From: Roseiarcus sp963742305
GTDB taxonomy: Bacteria > Pseudomonadota > Alphaproteobacteria > Rhizobiales > Beijerinckiaceae
DNA: 64,000 nt
Direction of reading: 5' to 3'
NCBI GenBank assembly: GCA_963742305.1
Contig: CAVULN010000054.1
Span: forward strand, 62,001-126,000
In this document: one piece after another, positions 45,381 to 54,407 of the stretch
Numbering within the stretch: position 1 is the first letter of the stretch
Layout: every line of letters begins with the position of its first letter
Made by a program: the position numbers and the translations under genes
The notes under the pieces: model-generated
Databases searched by the model: none
Told to the model about the DNA's origin: nothing
Seen by the model: the letters and a program-made list of their open reading frames with translations, nothing else

Positions 45381-46471
45381 TGCGGCGGCTCATTCTCGCG
45401 CTCCTCGTTTGCCTCGCGGCCGCGCCGGCCTACGCGGTCCGGATCAAGGACATCTCGGTCCTGCGCAGCGCCCACGACAGCCAGCTGGTCGGCTACGGCC
45501 TGGTTGTCGGCTTGCAGGGATCCGGCGACACCCTGCGCAACGCGCCCTTCACCGAGCAGTCGGTGCAGGCGATGCTCGAGCACCTGGGGCTCGACGTGCA
45601 CGGCGCCTCGCTGCGCAACCGCAATGTCGCCTCGGTGATCGTCACCACCGATCTCCCCGCCGGGATGGAGGCGGGCTCACGGCTCGACGTCACCGTTTCG
45701 GCGCTCGGCGACGCCCCCTCGCTGATGGGCGGGACCTTGCTCTTGACCCAGCTTCAGGCCGCGGACGGAACGATCTACGCCAGCGCCCAGGGCGCGCTCT
45801 CGGTGAGCGGGTTCGACGCCCAAGGCCAGGGCGAGACGCTGTCGCAAGGGGTGCCGACCGCCGGGCGCATTCCGAACGGGGCGATCGTCGAACACACGCT
45901 CCCCGGATTCGCCGAGGAGATGCGCTCGATGCTCGAACTGAAGAATCCCGACTATGCGACGGCGATTCGGATCGTCGATGCGATCAACGCCTATTCCAGC
46001 CAGCGATTTCGCGCCCATGCGGCCTATCCAGTCGACAGCCGCAGGGTGGAGCTGTTCCGCCCGCGCAATGTCTCGTTCGCGCGGTTCATGGCGGAGGTTG
46101 GAGAACTGCAGGTTGACCCGGACACGCCCGCGAGGGTCGTCCTCGACGCTCGCACCGGCACGGTGGTGGTCGGACAGGACGTGCAGATCTCGACGGTCGC
46201 GGTGACTTACGGAACGCTCACTGTCCGGGTCAACGAGCAGCCGCGGGTCTCGCAGCCCGCCCCGTTCTCGAACGGGCGGACGGTCGTCACGCCCAACACC
46301 CGGATCGACGTCGAGCAGGGCGGCGGCCCGATCGCCATTGTCGGCGGATCGAGCCTGAGAGCCCTGGTCAGCGGCCTCAACCAAATCGGCGTCAAGCCGC
46401 CCGGCATCATCGCGATCCTGCAGGCGATCAAGACCGCGGGCGCGCTGCAGGCCGACCTGGTCATCCAGTGA
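45377..46471 (+). CDS. flgI: FlgI, P-ring protein
   Basis: A 364-residue periplasmic P-ring protein with a signal peptide (MMRRLILALLVCLAAAPAYA). Then follow VRIKDISVLRSAHDSQLVGY, GLVVGLQGSGDTLRNAPFTE and VASVIVTTDLPAGMEAGSRL, and the C-terminal block SSLRALVSGLNQIGVKPPGI followed by AILQAIKTAGALQADLVIQ, all canonical. It overlaps flgA and is followed by the motE-like gene. Confidence 0.95.
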   Translation: MMRRLILALLVCLAAAPAYAVRIKDISVLRSAHDSQLVGYGLVVGLQGSGDTLRNAPFTEQSVQAMLEHLGLDVHGASLRNRNVASVIVTTDLPAGMEAGSRLDVTVSALGDAPSLMGGTLLLTQLQAADGTIYASAQGALSVSGFDAQGQGETLSQGVPTAGRIPNGAIVEHTLPGFAEEMRSMLELKNPDYATAIRIVDAINAYSSQRFRAHAAYPVDSRRVELFRPRNVSFARFMAEVGELQVDPDTPARVVLDARTGTVVVGQDVQISTVAVTYGTLTVRVNEQPRVSQPAPFSNGRTVVTPNTRIDVEQGGGPIAIVGGSSLRALVSGLNQIGVKPPGIIAILQAIKTAGALQADLVIQ

Positions 46472-46557
46472 CTGACGCGGCGGCGCGCCGCCGCTCGCCG
46501 AGGTCAGCCCAGCGCAAGCCGCGCGCCCGAGAATCGCGCTATTCCCGAGGGCGGACG

Positions 46558-47109
46558 ATGCCAGCTCCTTCACTGACGCAGGGCCGCACGGCCCGATCGT
46601 TTGGCGCTTCGATCGCGCTCGGCGTCGCCGCCGTTCTCATCGCCTGCCCGGCCGCGGCCCAGAACGGGCGGGTGTCCGAACGGGAGAAGCCAAAGGCGCC
46701 CGCGGAGAAGGCGGCGGACAGCGAAGCCAGCCGTTTCTGCGCCAACGTCGCCCCCTCGATCGCGGAAGCGCGCATCGCCTGGCAGACGAAACGCCTCGGC
46801 GAGCTTGACGCGCAGGTCAAGCAGCGGCTCGCCGACCTCGAAAAGGCGGAAGCCTCAGTCAAGCAATGGGTCGCCAAGCGCGACGCTACGCTGAAAGCGG
46901 CGAGCGACGGTCTCGTCGCCATCTACTCGAAGATGCAGCCCGAGACCGCGGCCCAACAGATCGGCGCCATGGACGATCAGATGGCGGCGGCGATCTTGAG
47001 CAAACTCAAGCCGGGCGCCGCGGGCGCCATTCTCGATGAGATGGAGGCGGAGCGCGCGAGCCGGCTCGCTTCCTTCCTCTCGGGCGCCGCGGGAGAGAAG
47101 AAATCCTGA
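46558..47109 (+). CDS. motE: MotE-like periplasmic protein
   Basis: A 183-residue protein with a signal peptide (SIALGVAAVLIACPAAA) and a long helical region (SIAEARIAWQTKRLGELDAQ, LADLEKAEASVKQWVAKRDA) followed by the MgtE-N-like YSKMQPETAAQQIGAMDDQM and ILSKLKPGAAGAILDEMEAE. This is the MotE family of rhizobia, which helps fold the stator-associated protein MotC in the periplasm. The start at 46558 has GAGGG six bases upstream; a GTG overlapping flgI would give a longer form. It lies between flgI and flgH. Confidence 0.85.
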   Translation: MPAPSLTQGRTARSFGASIALGVAAVLIACPAAAQNGRVSEREKPKAPAEKAADSEASRFCANVAPSIAEARIAWQTKRLGELDAQVKQRLADLEKAEASVKQWVAKRDATLKAASDGLVAIYSKMQPETAAQQIGAMDDQMAAAILSKLKPGAAGAILDEMEAERASRLASFLSGAAGEKKS

Positions 47110-47816
47110 TGCGGCTCCCTCTGGCGCCGCTCGTGCTGGCGATTGCGATGCCTGCGGCTGGCTGCTCGACCAGCCCCGCCGAATTCATGCGCCCTCCGTT
47201 CTTTTCGCCGGTCGGCTCCGGGCTGATCACCGACGAGACGGCGAGCATCCAGACCGCGAATGTCCTGCCCCGGCCTCAGCAGAGCGGTCCGCCGCCGTCC
47301 TTGTATAGCCAGCCGCGCATCGCCCATGTCGGGGACATCGTCAGGGTGCTCATTGCGATGAACGACAAGGCCACTCTCGGCAACGCCTCGGGCCGCTCGC
47401 AGACGACCAAGGATGGCGTCGTCGTCGACTTTGGCTACAACAACGGCTCGGCGGCGTCCTCGTCCAGCCAGCCGGCCAAGCTTCTCGGCGACCTGTCCTC
47501 CTCCGCGTCAACGCAGGGGCAGGGCAACATCGACCGGTCCGAACAGATCCAGGTGGCGGTCGCGGCGGTCGTCACCCGCGTCCTTCCGAACGGCAATCTG
47601 GTGATCTCGGGATCGCAGGAAGTGCGCGTCAACTACGAGATGCGCCAGCTCACGGTCGCCGGGATCGTCGACCCGCTCGACATCTCCCTCAACAACACCG
47701 TCGCCTATGATCGCATCGCCGAGGCCCGCATCTCCTATGGCGGCCGCGGCCGTCAGAGCGACTTTCAGCAGCCGGCGTGGGGACAGCAGGTTTATGACGC
47801 CGTCAGGCCATTCTAG
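47109..47816 (+). CDS. flgH: FlgH, L-ring lipoprotein
   Basis: A 235-residue outer-membrane L-ring protein. The signal ends in a lipobox (AMPAAGC) with the cysteine at residue 18, followed by RIAHVGDIVRVLIAMNDKAT, the FlgH segment, and VAAVVTRVLPNGNLVISGSQ with EVRVNYEMRQLTVAGIVDP. The start overlaps the motE-like stop (TGATG). Length is normal. Confidence 0.95.
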   Translation: MRLPLAPLVLAIAMPAAGCSTSPAEFMRPPFFSPVGSGLITDETASIQTANVLPRPQQSGPPPSLYSQPRIAHVGDIVRVLIAMNDKATLGNASGRSQTTKDGVVVDFGYNNGSAASSSSQPAKLLGDLSSSASTQGQGNIDRSEQIQVAVAAVVTRVLPNGNLVISGSQEVRVNYEMRQLTVAGIVDPLDISLNNTVAYDRIAEARISYGGRGRQSDFQQPAWGQQVYDAVRPF

Positions 47817-47827
47817 GCGGAGCGCCG

Positions 47828-48304
47828 ATGTCTGATTCCGCTGTGCCTCAGGGCGCTGCAAGGGGGTCGGTGAGGAGATCGTTGATCGAGCTCGCGATCG
47901 TCGTTGGTCTCGGCGCGTGCGCCGGGGCCGCCTTCGAGGCATGGCGGCCGCTGGCGGCGCCCAGGCTGGACAAAGCCGTGGAGGCGTCCGCCGCCGTGTC
48001 GCCTGCCGAGCCTTCGACGATCTTCGACATGGCCCCGATCGTAACCAATCTGGGCGCGCCGCAGGAGACGTGGATCCGCCTCGAGGGCTCGATCATCTTC
48101 GACCCCAGGACTTTGCCCCATCCCGAAGCCATGGCGGGCCAGATCGGCGACGACATCCTCGCCTATCTGCGAACCCTGTCGCTGCATGAGCTTGAGGGGC
48201 CGATCGGGCTGGAGAACATCCGCCAGGACTTGAACGAGCGGGCGGCGACGCGCAGCGGCGGGAAGGTTCGCGCCTTCGTGATCAGGACCCTGGTGGTGCA
48301 ATGA
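47828..48304 (+). CDS. fliL: FliL, stator-associated basal-body protein
   Basis: A 158-residue bitopic protein. The N-terminal hydrophobic helix (SLIELAIVVGLGACAGAAFE) is followed by a periplasmic domain with FDMAPIVTNLGAPQETWIRL, EGSIIFDPRTL and IGDDILAYLRTLSLHELEGP, then IRQDLNERAATRSGGKVRAF, the FliL pattern. The ATG of fliP overlaps its stop. FliL supports the stator at high load. Confidence 0.88.
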   Translation: MSDSAVPQGAARGSVRRSLIELAIVVGLGACAGAAFEAWRPLAAPRLDKAVEASAAVSPAEPSTIFDMAPIVTNLGAPQETWIRLEGSIIFDPRTLPHPEAMAGQIGDDILAYLRTLSLHELEGPIGLENIRQDLNERAATRSGGKVRAFVIRTLVVQ

Positions 48305-49035
48305 GACGAACGATCTGGGCAAGCGCCGCGCTGGTCGCGGCAAGCTCTCCGGCCTGCGCTCAAAACGTCGATCTCAATGCGCTCATTCCCGCCGGCGGCG
48401 CGACCGCGAGCGGCCGGATCATCGAGCTCGTCGCGATCCTGACCGTGCTTTCGGTCGCCCCTGGCCTGCTCATCATGGTCACGAGCTTCACGCGCTTTAT
48501 CGTCGCGCTGTCGTTCCTGCGCTCCGGCCTCGGTCTGCAGAGCGCGCCGGCCAACCTCGTGCTCATCAGTCTGTCGCTGTTCATGACCTTCTTCGTCATG
48601 GCGCCGACCTTCGACCGCGCCTGGCGGGACGGTCTCGAGCCGCTGATGGACAACAAGATCAGCCAGCAGCAAGCGCTTGACGCGGTCGTCGAGCCGTTTC
48701 GGGAATTCATGCTCGGCCAGGTTCGGGAAAAGGACATCGCGCTGTTCGAGAGCCTGTCCAAAGGGCGGTTCGACGTCACCGACCGCTCGAAAGCGGATTT
48801 GCGGCTGCTCATCCCGGCGTTCATGATTTCCGAGCTCCGGCGCGGCTTTGAGATCGGGTTCCTGATCGTGCTGCCGTTCCTGGTCATCGACATGATCGTT
48901 GCGACGCTGACCATGTCGATGGGGATGATGATGCTGCCGCCGTCGGTCATCTCGCTGCCGGTCAAGATCCTGTTTTTCGTGCTGATCGACGGCTGGAATC
49001 TCCTGATCGGAAGCCTGGTGCGTTCGGCAAGCTGA
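48301..49035 (+). CDS. fliP: FliP, flagellar export-gate protein
   Basis: A 244-residue export-gate protein with a cleavable signal sequence (to about SSPACA). The hallmark blocks are SVAPGLLIMVTSFTRFIVAL, FLRSGLGLQSAPANLVLISL, RSKADLRLLIPAFMISELRR and the C-terminal MSMGMMMLPPSVISLPVKIL. It forms the gate core with FliQ and FliR, which are encoded further on at 54134 and 58736. Confidence 0.95.
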   Translation: MRRTIWASAALVAASSPACAQNVDLNALIPAGGATASGRIIELVAILTVLSVAPGLLIMVTSFTRFIVALSFLRSGLGLQSAPANLVLISLSLFMTFFVMAPTFDRAWRDGLEPLMDNKISQQQALDAVVEPFREFMLGQVREKDIALFESLSKGRFDVTDRSKADLRLLIPAFMISELRRGFEIGFLIVLPFLVIDMIVATLTMSMGMMMLPPSVISLPVKILFFVLIDGWNLLIGSLVRSAS

Positions 49036-49044
49036 TCGGGCGCC

Positions 49045-49062
49045 AGCCTCGCGCAAGGCCGC
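49045..49062 (+). promoter_or_regulatory. Flagellar dyad element, copy 3 (upstream of flgE)
   Basis: AGCCTCGCGCAAGGCCGC, with GCCT-N6-AGGC, lies 34 bases upstream of flgE and just after the fliP stop. It marks a likely new transcription unit. Confidence 0.55.
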
Positions 49063-49096
49063 GCGGCTCAAATGGCGCAACCGCCGAGGAGTCCGC

Positions 49097-50341
49097 ATGA
49101 GCATTCTGAACACCAGCGTTTCGGGCATGCAGGCCAATTCGAACTGGCTGTCGTCGATCTCCCAGAACGTCGCCAACTCCAACACCACCGGCTACAAGAA
49201 CGTCGCGACCGACTTCTCGAGCCTCGTCGATCAGATCGCCGACGGCGACGCCGATTTCGGCGGCGTCTCCACGACCCAGGTCTCGCTCAATGCGCTGCAG
49301 GGCAATGTCGTCTCCACCTCGACTCCGACCAACCTCGCGGTCCAGGGCGCCGGCTTCTTCGTCGTGTCCGATTCCAGCGGCACGCTCTACCTGACGCGCA
49401 ATGGCTCCTTCACGCCTGACGCGTCAGGCAACCTCGTCAACAGCGCCGGCTATTACCTGATGGCGGCGAACGTGCAGGACGGCGTTTCGCCGCTCGCGGC
49501 GAATTCGCTGACCGACCTCGAGAAGGTCAATGTCGTCAACGCGGGCCAGACGGCGACGCCGACCACCAGCGCAACGCTCACAGCCAATCTGCCGTCCACG
49601 GCGACGCCGGTGGCCGCCGCCGCCTTGCCGTCGGTCAATTCGGCAAGCTCGACCTATACCGAAGCGACCTCGCTTGTCGTGTACGACAATCTGGGCGGGG
49701 CGCACACGATCAATCTCTATTTCGCCAACACCGGAACGAACACCTGGGAGGTTGACGCCTTCGACGCCTCAACGGCGTCGGGAAGCGGCGGCTTTCCGTA
49801 TTCGTCCGGTCCGCTCGCGACCCAGACTCTTACCTTCGACCCGACGAACGGGGCGCTCACCTCCGGTTCGCCGCTGTCGATTGCGGTGCCGGACGGGCGG
49901 ACCATGAGCCTCGATCTCGGCAACATGAGCCAGCTTGCGGCAGGCTTCAACGTGACCGCCGCGACCGCGAACGGGAACGCGCCGAGCGGCATCAGCGGCG
50001 TCTCCGTCTCGAAGAGTGGATCGTTGACGTTCAACTACGCCAACGGGACGTCCAGCGTGGCCTACGACATTCCGCTCGCGAATGTGGTGAGCCCCGACAA
50101 CCTCGCCTCGGTCAACGGCGGCGCCTACCTGCAGACGTCGGCTTCCGGTCCCGTTTTCCTTGGGACCGCGGGCGGCGCGGGCTTTGGCTCGATCGAAGCC
50201 TCCTCGCTCGAGACTTCGACGGTCGACCTGGCCACAGAACTGACCGACATGATCCAGGCGCAGAGCGCTTACGAGGCGAACTCCAAAGTGTTTCAGACCG
50301 GCGCCAACATTCTCGACGTCCTGAACGGGCTGAAGCCGTAA
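49097..50341 (+). CDS. flgE: FlgE, flagellar hook protein
   Basis: A 414-residue hook protein. The N-terminal rod/hook region is SILNTSVSGMQANSNWLSSI then QNVANSNTTGYKNVATDFSS; the core has NLAVQGAGFFVVSDSSGTLY; the C-terminus is DLATELTDMIQAQSAYEANS and KVFQTGANILDVLNGLKP. The middle is low in conserved sequence and rich in Ala, Ser and Thr, as is common for surface-exposed hook domains. GAGGAGTCC lies just upstream. Confidence 0.95.
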   Translation: MSILNTSVSGMQANSNWLSSISQNVANSNTTGYKNVATDFSSLVDQIADGDADFGGVSTTQVSLNALQGNVVSTSTPTNLAVQGAGFFVVSDSSGTLYLTRNGSFTPDASGNLVNSAGYYLMAANVQDGVSPLAANSLTDLEKVNVVNAGQTATPTTSATLTANLPSTATPVAAAALPSVNSASSTYTEATSLVVYDNLGGAHTINLYFANTGTNTWEVDAFDASTASGSGGFPYSSGPLATQTLTFDPTNGALTSGSPLSIAVPDGRTMSLDLGNMSQLAAGFNVTAATANGNAPSGISGVSVSKSGSLTFNYANGTSSVAYDIPLANVVSPDNLASVNGGAYLQTSASGPVFLGTAGGAGFGSIEASSLETSTVDLATELTDMIQAQSAYEANSKVFQTGANILDVLNGLKP

Positions 50342-50367
50342 GGTCAGGCAAGGCTTAGGGAGCTTCG

Positions 50368-51871
50368 ATGAGCCTCTCGACCGCGTTCAGCGTCATCAGC
50401 TCTTCCTTCGCCGCCAATGCGGCGCAGACCGCTGTCGTCTCGAACAACATCGCCAACGTCAATACGTCCGGCTATTCGCGCGAGCTCGCGAATGTCGTGA
50501 CCAATTCCTATGGCGGCGCGGATGTCGCTTCGGTAACCCGGGAGGCCAACGCCGCGCTCACCGAGCAGGTTTCGAACTCGACCTCGCAGGCCGCGACCCA
50601 GCAGGCGATCTCCGATGGGCTCACGACGCTCGCGCAGACCGTCGACGACAGTTCGTCGACTTCGTCGACGTCCGGCGCGGACCAGAACGGCGCCTCGCCC
50701 TCCGCGATGCTCGCCAATCTGGAAAGCGCGCTGACGACCTACGCGGACTCTCCAACCTCGTCATCCGCCGCCGACGCGGTCGTCAAGGCCGCCTCCGATC
50801 TCGCCTCGTCGCTCAACAGCGGCAGCGCGACCGTCCAGCAGGTGCGCGAGCAGGCCGACCAGAGCATCGCGTCGTCTGTCAACACAATCAATTCGCTGCT
50901 CAATCAGTTCACGGCCGCCAACGACGCCGTGGTCGCCGGACTTCGGACCGGAGCGAACGTCTCCAGCGCAGAGGATGCCCGCGACTCGATCGTGACCCAG
51001 CTCGCCCATGAGATTGGCGTTTCGACCACCGTGGCCGCAAATGGCTCGGAGTCGATATACACCGACAGCGGCGTCACGTTGTTCCAGGATCTTCCGCGCA
51101 CGGTTTCCTTCACTCCCGACGCCGACGCTCGTCGATGGCACGAACGGCGGCGCGGTTACAGTCGATGGCGTGCCGATCACCGGCGCCGATTCGCCGATGC
51201 CTATTCGATCGGGCGCGCTGGCCGGTTATGCGGCGCTGCGAGATACGATCGCACCCGAATATCAGGCCCAGCTCGACCAGATCGCCGGCGGCCTGATCAA
51301 CGCCTTCGCCGAAAGCGATCAGTCGGCGACGCCCACCTTGCCCTCGCTGCCGGGCCTTTTCACGACGCCCGGAGCGACCAGTCTGCCGTCGATGACGGCG
51401 ACAACGGGTCTCGCGGCGACGATCGAAGTCAATCCGAACGCCGACCCGTCGCGGGGCGGGGATCCGACGCTCATCCGGGACGGCGGGATCTCCGACCCCG
51501 GAAGCCCTGCCTACACCTACAACACGACCGGCGCGGCGAGCTACACCGGACGCATCCAGGGGCTTATCGGTCAGATCGAAGCGACGCAGAGCTTCGACCC
51601 GTCCGCCGGTCTCGAGTCGTCGTCGAGCCTTGCCGGCTACGCCAATGCCTCCGTGAGCTGGCTGCAAGCCGAGAACCAGCAAGCGAGCGACGCGTCTTCG
51701 TATCAGAACGCACTGGTCACGCAGGCGACCGCGGCGCTGTCGAATGCGACCGGCGTCAATCTCGACGCCGAGATGACCAACATGCTGAACCTCGAGAACT
51801 CCTACGCCTCGACGGCGAAGCTCCTGACCACCGTCAATGGCATGTTCTCAAGCCTGTTGCAGGCGGCATGA
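50368..51871 (+). CDS. flgK: FlgK, hook-filament junction protein (one-base frameshift)
   Basis: The first hook-filament junction protein, about 500 residues once repaired. It starts MSLSTAFSVISSSFAANAAQ with SNNIANVNTSGYSRELANVV, and ends MTNMLNLENSYASTAKLLTT and NGMFSSLLQAA. The two halves are in different frames; removing one C from CCC at 51115-51117 restores FTPTPTLVDGTNGGAV. Without the repair the first frame stays open through the rest of flgK and runs into flgL. Its stop overlaps flgL by 4 bases. Confidence 0.9.
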
Positions 51872-52935
51872 CCACCGTGGGCGCGAACTTCGTCTCGACC
51901 CAGACCCTGGCCAACAGCCTGGTCGCGCCGGTCATGCAGGCTCAGTCGCAGCTCGCCAGCGCAATGACCGAGATGTCGACCGGCCAGTACGCCAACCTCG
52001 GCTTGCAACTTGGCGACCAGTCCGGCTACGAACTGTCGCTGAAGGAGCAGGTCGGCGAGCTGCAGACGCTGACCAGCGGCAACAGCCTCGTTTCGACGAG
52101 CCTGTCGACCGCGCAAAGCGCGCTGCAGGCCATCCAGTCCAGCGCTCAGACGACGTTGAACGATCTTGCGGCCTGGACGCCAGGCGCCGATTCCGGCGCC
52201 TCGCTTCAGAACATGGGCCAATCGGCGCTTCAGTCGCTCATCGCCTCGACCAATGCGACGTCGGGGGATCAATATGTGTTCGGCGGAATCAATTCCGCGG
52301 TCGCGCCGATGGCGGACTATTATTCGACTCCCGCGTCCGCCGCCAAGACCGCGATCGACGACGCCTTTCAGACCGCGTTTGGCGTGCTGCCGAGCGATCC
52401 GGCCGCAGCCGACATCTCGGCGTCCGCCATGCAGAGCTTTCTTTCCGGGCCGTTCGCGGCGCTCTTTACCGGCGCCGCGTGGAGCGCGAACTGGTCGTCC
52501 GCCTCGAGCACGAACACGAGCGCTGTGATCGCTCCGGGCCAGACGGTGACGACCTCGACCGACGCCAATCAGCCCGGCTTCCAGGCGCTGGCTCAAGGCT
52601 ACGCGATGTTGAGTGAGTTCGGCGGATCCGAGCTCAGCAGCGACGCGCAGCAGGCCGTGGCCACGGCCGCCTCCTCGCTGGTTTCGCAAGGCATCAATTC
52701 GATGATTGACGCTCAGGCGGAGCTCGGCTCCACCCAGAGCGCCGTCACGAGCGCCAACAGCTCGATGAGCTCGCAGCTCACCATCCTGCAAGTCCAGATC
52801 GGCAATCTCGACAACGCCAACCCGACGACAACAGCCGCCCGGATCAGCAGCCTGACCAATCAGATCCAGATGGCTTACGAACTGACGGCGCGCCTGCAAC
52901 AGCTCAATCTGGCGCAATACCTGCCAGTCGCCTAG
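51868..52935 (+). CDS. flgL: FlgL, hook-filament junction protein
   Basis: A 355-residue flagellin-like junction protein. It begins TTVGANFVSTQTLANSLVAP and continues QLASAMTEMSTGQYANLGLQ with LSTAQSALQAIQSSAQTTL, then SGDQYVFGGINSAVAPMADY, the FlgL turn. The C-terminal helix is RISSLTNQIQMAYELTARLQ with QLNLAQYLPVA. It is coupled to flgK by ATGA. Confidence 0.93.
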   Translation: MTTVGANFVSTQTLANSLVAPVMQAQSQLASAMTEMSTGQYANLGLQLGDQSGYELSLKEQVGELQTLTSGNSLVSTSLSTAQSALQAIQSSAQTTLNDLAAWTPGADSGASLQNMGQSALQSLIASTNATSGDQYVFGGINSAVAPMADYYSTPASAAKTAIDDAFQTAFGVLPSDPAAADISASAMQSFLSGPFAALFTGAAWSANWSSASSTNTSAVIAPGQTVTTSTDANQPGFQALAQGYAMLSEFGGSELSSDAQQAVATAASSLVSQGINSMIDAQAELGSTQSAVTSANSSMSSQLTILQVQIGNLDNANPTTTAARISSLTNQIQMAYELTARLQQLNLAQYLPVA

Positions 52936-52951
52936 CGCGTGAAAGGTCGCG

Positions 52952-53299
52952 ATGTACGAATTCGCCTACAACGACGTGATCGAAGATTTGCACCAGACGA
53001 TGCGCGCCCGCGAGCGCGCGGCGATGGACCGGGTGATCGGGATGCTTCGCTTGGCTCAGGAGAAAGGCCCCCAATCGCGCGAGCGGATCGACGCGCTGTT
53101 CTATCTCCGCCGTCTGTGGACAATCTTCATCGAGGACCTCAACGACCCGAACAACGAGCTGCCGGCGCAGCTCAGAGCCGGCATCGTCTCGATCGGCATC
53201 TGGATGATGAAGGAGATCGATCGCGCGCGCGAGGGGCTGACCAGCGATCTCACGCCGATGATCGAAATCAATCAGCTCATCCGCGACGGGCTGAAGTGA
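52952..53299 (+). CDS. flaF: FlaF, flagellin synthesis regulator
   Basis: A 115-residue cytoplasmic protein that, in alphaproteobacteria, works with FlbT to control flagellin translation and secretion. It has MYEFAYNDVIEDLHQTMRAR and LFYLRRLWTIFIEDLNDPNN, then AGIVSIGIWMMKEIDRAREG, the FlaF consensus. It lies between flgL and flbT, the standard alphaproteobacterial order. Confidence 0.95.
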   Translation: MYEFAYNDVIEDLHQTMRARERAAMDRVIGMLRLAQEKGPQSRERIDALFYLRRLWTIFIEDLNDPNNELPAQLRAGIVSIGIWMMKEIDRAREGLTSDLTPMIEINQLIRDGLK

Positions 53300-53308
53300 G
53301 GCGGCCCC

Positions 53309-53713
53309 ATGAACATCACGCTCAGAGCCGGGGAACGGCTGTTCATCAACGGGGCGGTCATCCGTATCGACCGGAAAGCCTCGATCGAGCTTCTGAACGA
53401 GGTCACCTTCCTGCTCGAGAACCATGTGATGCAGGCCGAGCAGGCGACGACGCTGATCCGCCAGATCTATTTCGCGGTCCAGATCATGCTGATGGACCCG
53501 ACGGCCGCCGCCAGCGCCGCACCGCTCGCCCGCTCGCTGGTCGAATTGGCGCTTCAAGCGTATCGGGCGCCCGAGTTGACGGCGGGCCTCAACGGCGTCG
53601 CCGCGTCGCTCGTCCGGGGACGCAATTTCGAGGCGCTGAAGGCGCTGCGCGGCCTCTTCGCGCTTGAGGACAAGGAACTTCAGCCGCTCGCCAACGCGCC
53701 GAGCGCCGCCTGA
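53309..53713 (+). CDS. flbT: FlbT, flagellin mRNA regulator
   Basis: A 134-residue regulator that binds the 5' leader of flagellin mRNA in Caulobacter and limits its translation. It has MNITLRAGERLFINGAVIRI, KASIELLNEVTFLLENHVMQ and ATTLIRQIYFAVQIMLMDP, with LRGLFALEDKELQP near the end. It follows flaF by nine bases. Confidence 0.95.
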   Translation: MNITLRAGERLFINGAVIRIDRKASIELLNEVTFLLENHVMQAEQATTLIRQIYFAVQIMLMDPTAAASAAPLARSLVELALQAYRAPELTAGLNGVAASLVRGRNFEALKALRGLFALEDKELQPLANAPSAA

Positions 53714-53729
53714 ACCAAGGAGAACCGCC

Positions 53730-54137
53730 GTGACTGTAACCGCCACGACCCCCGTTTCGTCGACCGCATCGTCCGCCTCGTCTGCGACGGCGACTGCAGC
53801 GACGCAAAGCCTGGGCTACAACGACTTTCTCACCCTGCTCATGGCGGAGATGAAGAACCAGGACCCGACCCAGCCGATGGACCCCTCGCAGATGGTGTCG
53901 CAGCTCGCCACCGTCTCCGAGGTCGGGCAGGCGGTGCAGACCAACACGACCCTGGCCTCGCTGTTGACTGCGACCTCGCTGAGCCAGGCCGAGCAGCTCA
54001 TCGGCCGGACGGTCACCTCGGCCGATGGTTTGACTTCGGGCGAGGTCGCCTCGGTCAGCGTCGCCAGCACGGGCGCGGTCGCTACGCTGACCAGCGGCGC
54101 GACCATCCCGCTCGCCAACGGCGCGAGCGTCCAGTGA
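53730..54137 (+). CDS. flgD: FlgD, hook cap scaffold protein (short form)
   Basis: A 135-residue hook capping protein from a GTG with AAGGAG seven bases upstream. After a Ser/Ala/Thr-rich start comes NDFLTLLMAEMKNQDPTQPM and DPSQMVSQLATVSEVGQAVQ, the FlgD core, and LIGRTVTSADGLTSGEVASV. It lacks the Ig/FlgD C-terminal domains of enteric FlgD, as is common in Rhizobiales. The stop overlaps the fliQ GTG. Confidence 0.93.
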   Translation: MTVTATTPVSSTASSASSATATAATQSLGYNDFLTLLMAEMKNQDPTQPMDPSQMVSQLATVSEVGQAVQTNTTLASLLTATSLSQAEQLIGRTVTSADGLTSGEVASVSVASTGAVATLTSGATIPLANGASVQ

Positions 54138-54403
54138 ACGAAGGCGACGCGATCGATCTCGTCCAGTCGGCGATCTGGATGGTGGTGGTCGGCGCAGGGC
54201 CCTGCGTCGCCGCGGCGATGGCGGTCGGCGTGGCGATCGCGCTCTTGCAGGCCCTGACCCAGATACAGGAGATGACGCTCACCTTCGTGCCCAAGATGAT
54301 CGCCGTCTTTGTCGCTGCGAGCCTGACAGCCTCCTTCGTCGGGGCGAAATTCTCGATCTTCACTCAAAGCGTCTACGGCCGGATCGAGCAGGGATACAAA
54401 TAG
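54134..54403 (+). CDS. fliQ: FliQ, flagellar export-gate protein
   Basis: An 89-residue export-gate protein with two membrane helices. It has IDLVQSAIWMVVVGAGPCVA, the conserved ALLQALTQIQEMTLTFVPKM and a second hydrophobic helix (IAVFVAASLTASFVGAKF). It starts at a GTG overlapping flgD. The next flagellar gene, flhA, is displaced by the facing hydrolase gene and a prenyltransferase gene. Confidence 0.93.
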   Translation: MNEGDAIDLVQSAIWMVVVGAGPCVAAAMAVGVAIALLQALTQIQEMTLTFVPKMIAVFVAASLTASFVGAKFSIFTQSVYGRIEQGYK

Positions 54404-54407
54404 GCCT

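Noticed and set aside
50368..52935. A single 855-codon FlgK-FlgL fusion gene
   Set aside because: The middle of this frame (about 51120-51867) is Arg-rich shadow sequence, while the true FlgK C-terminal half is in the next frame. A one-base insertion explains it better than a fusion.
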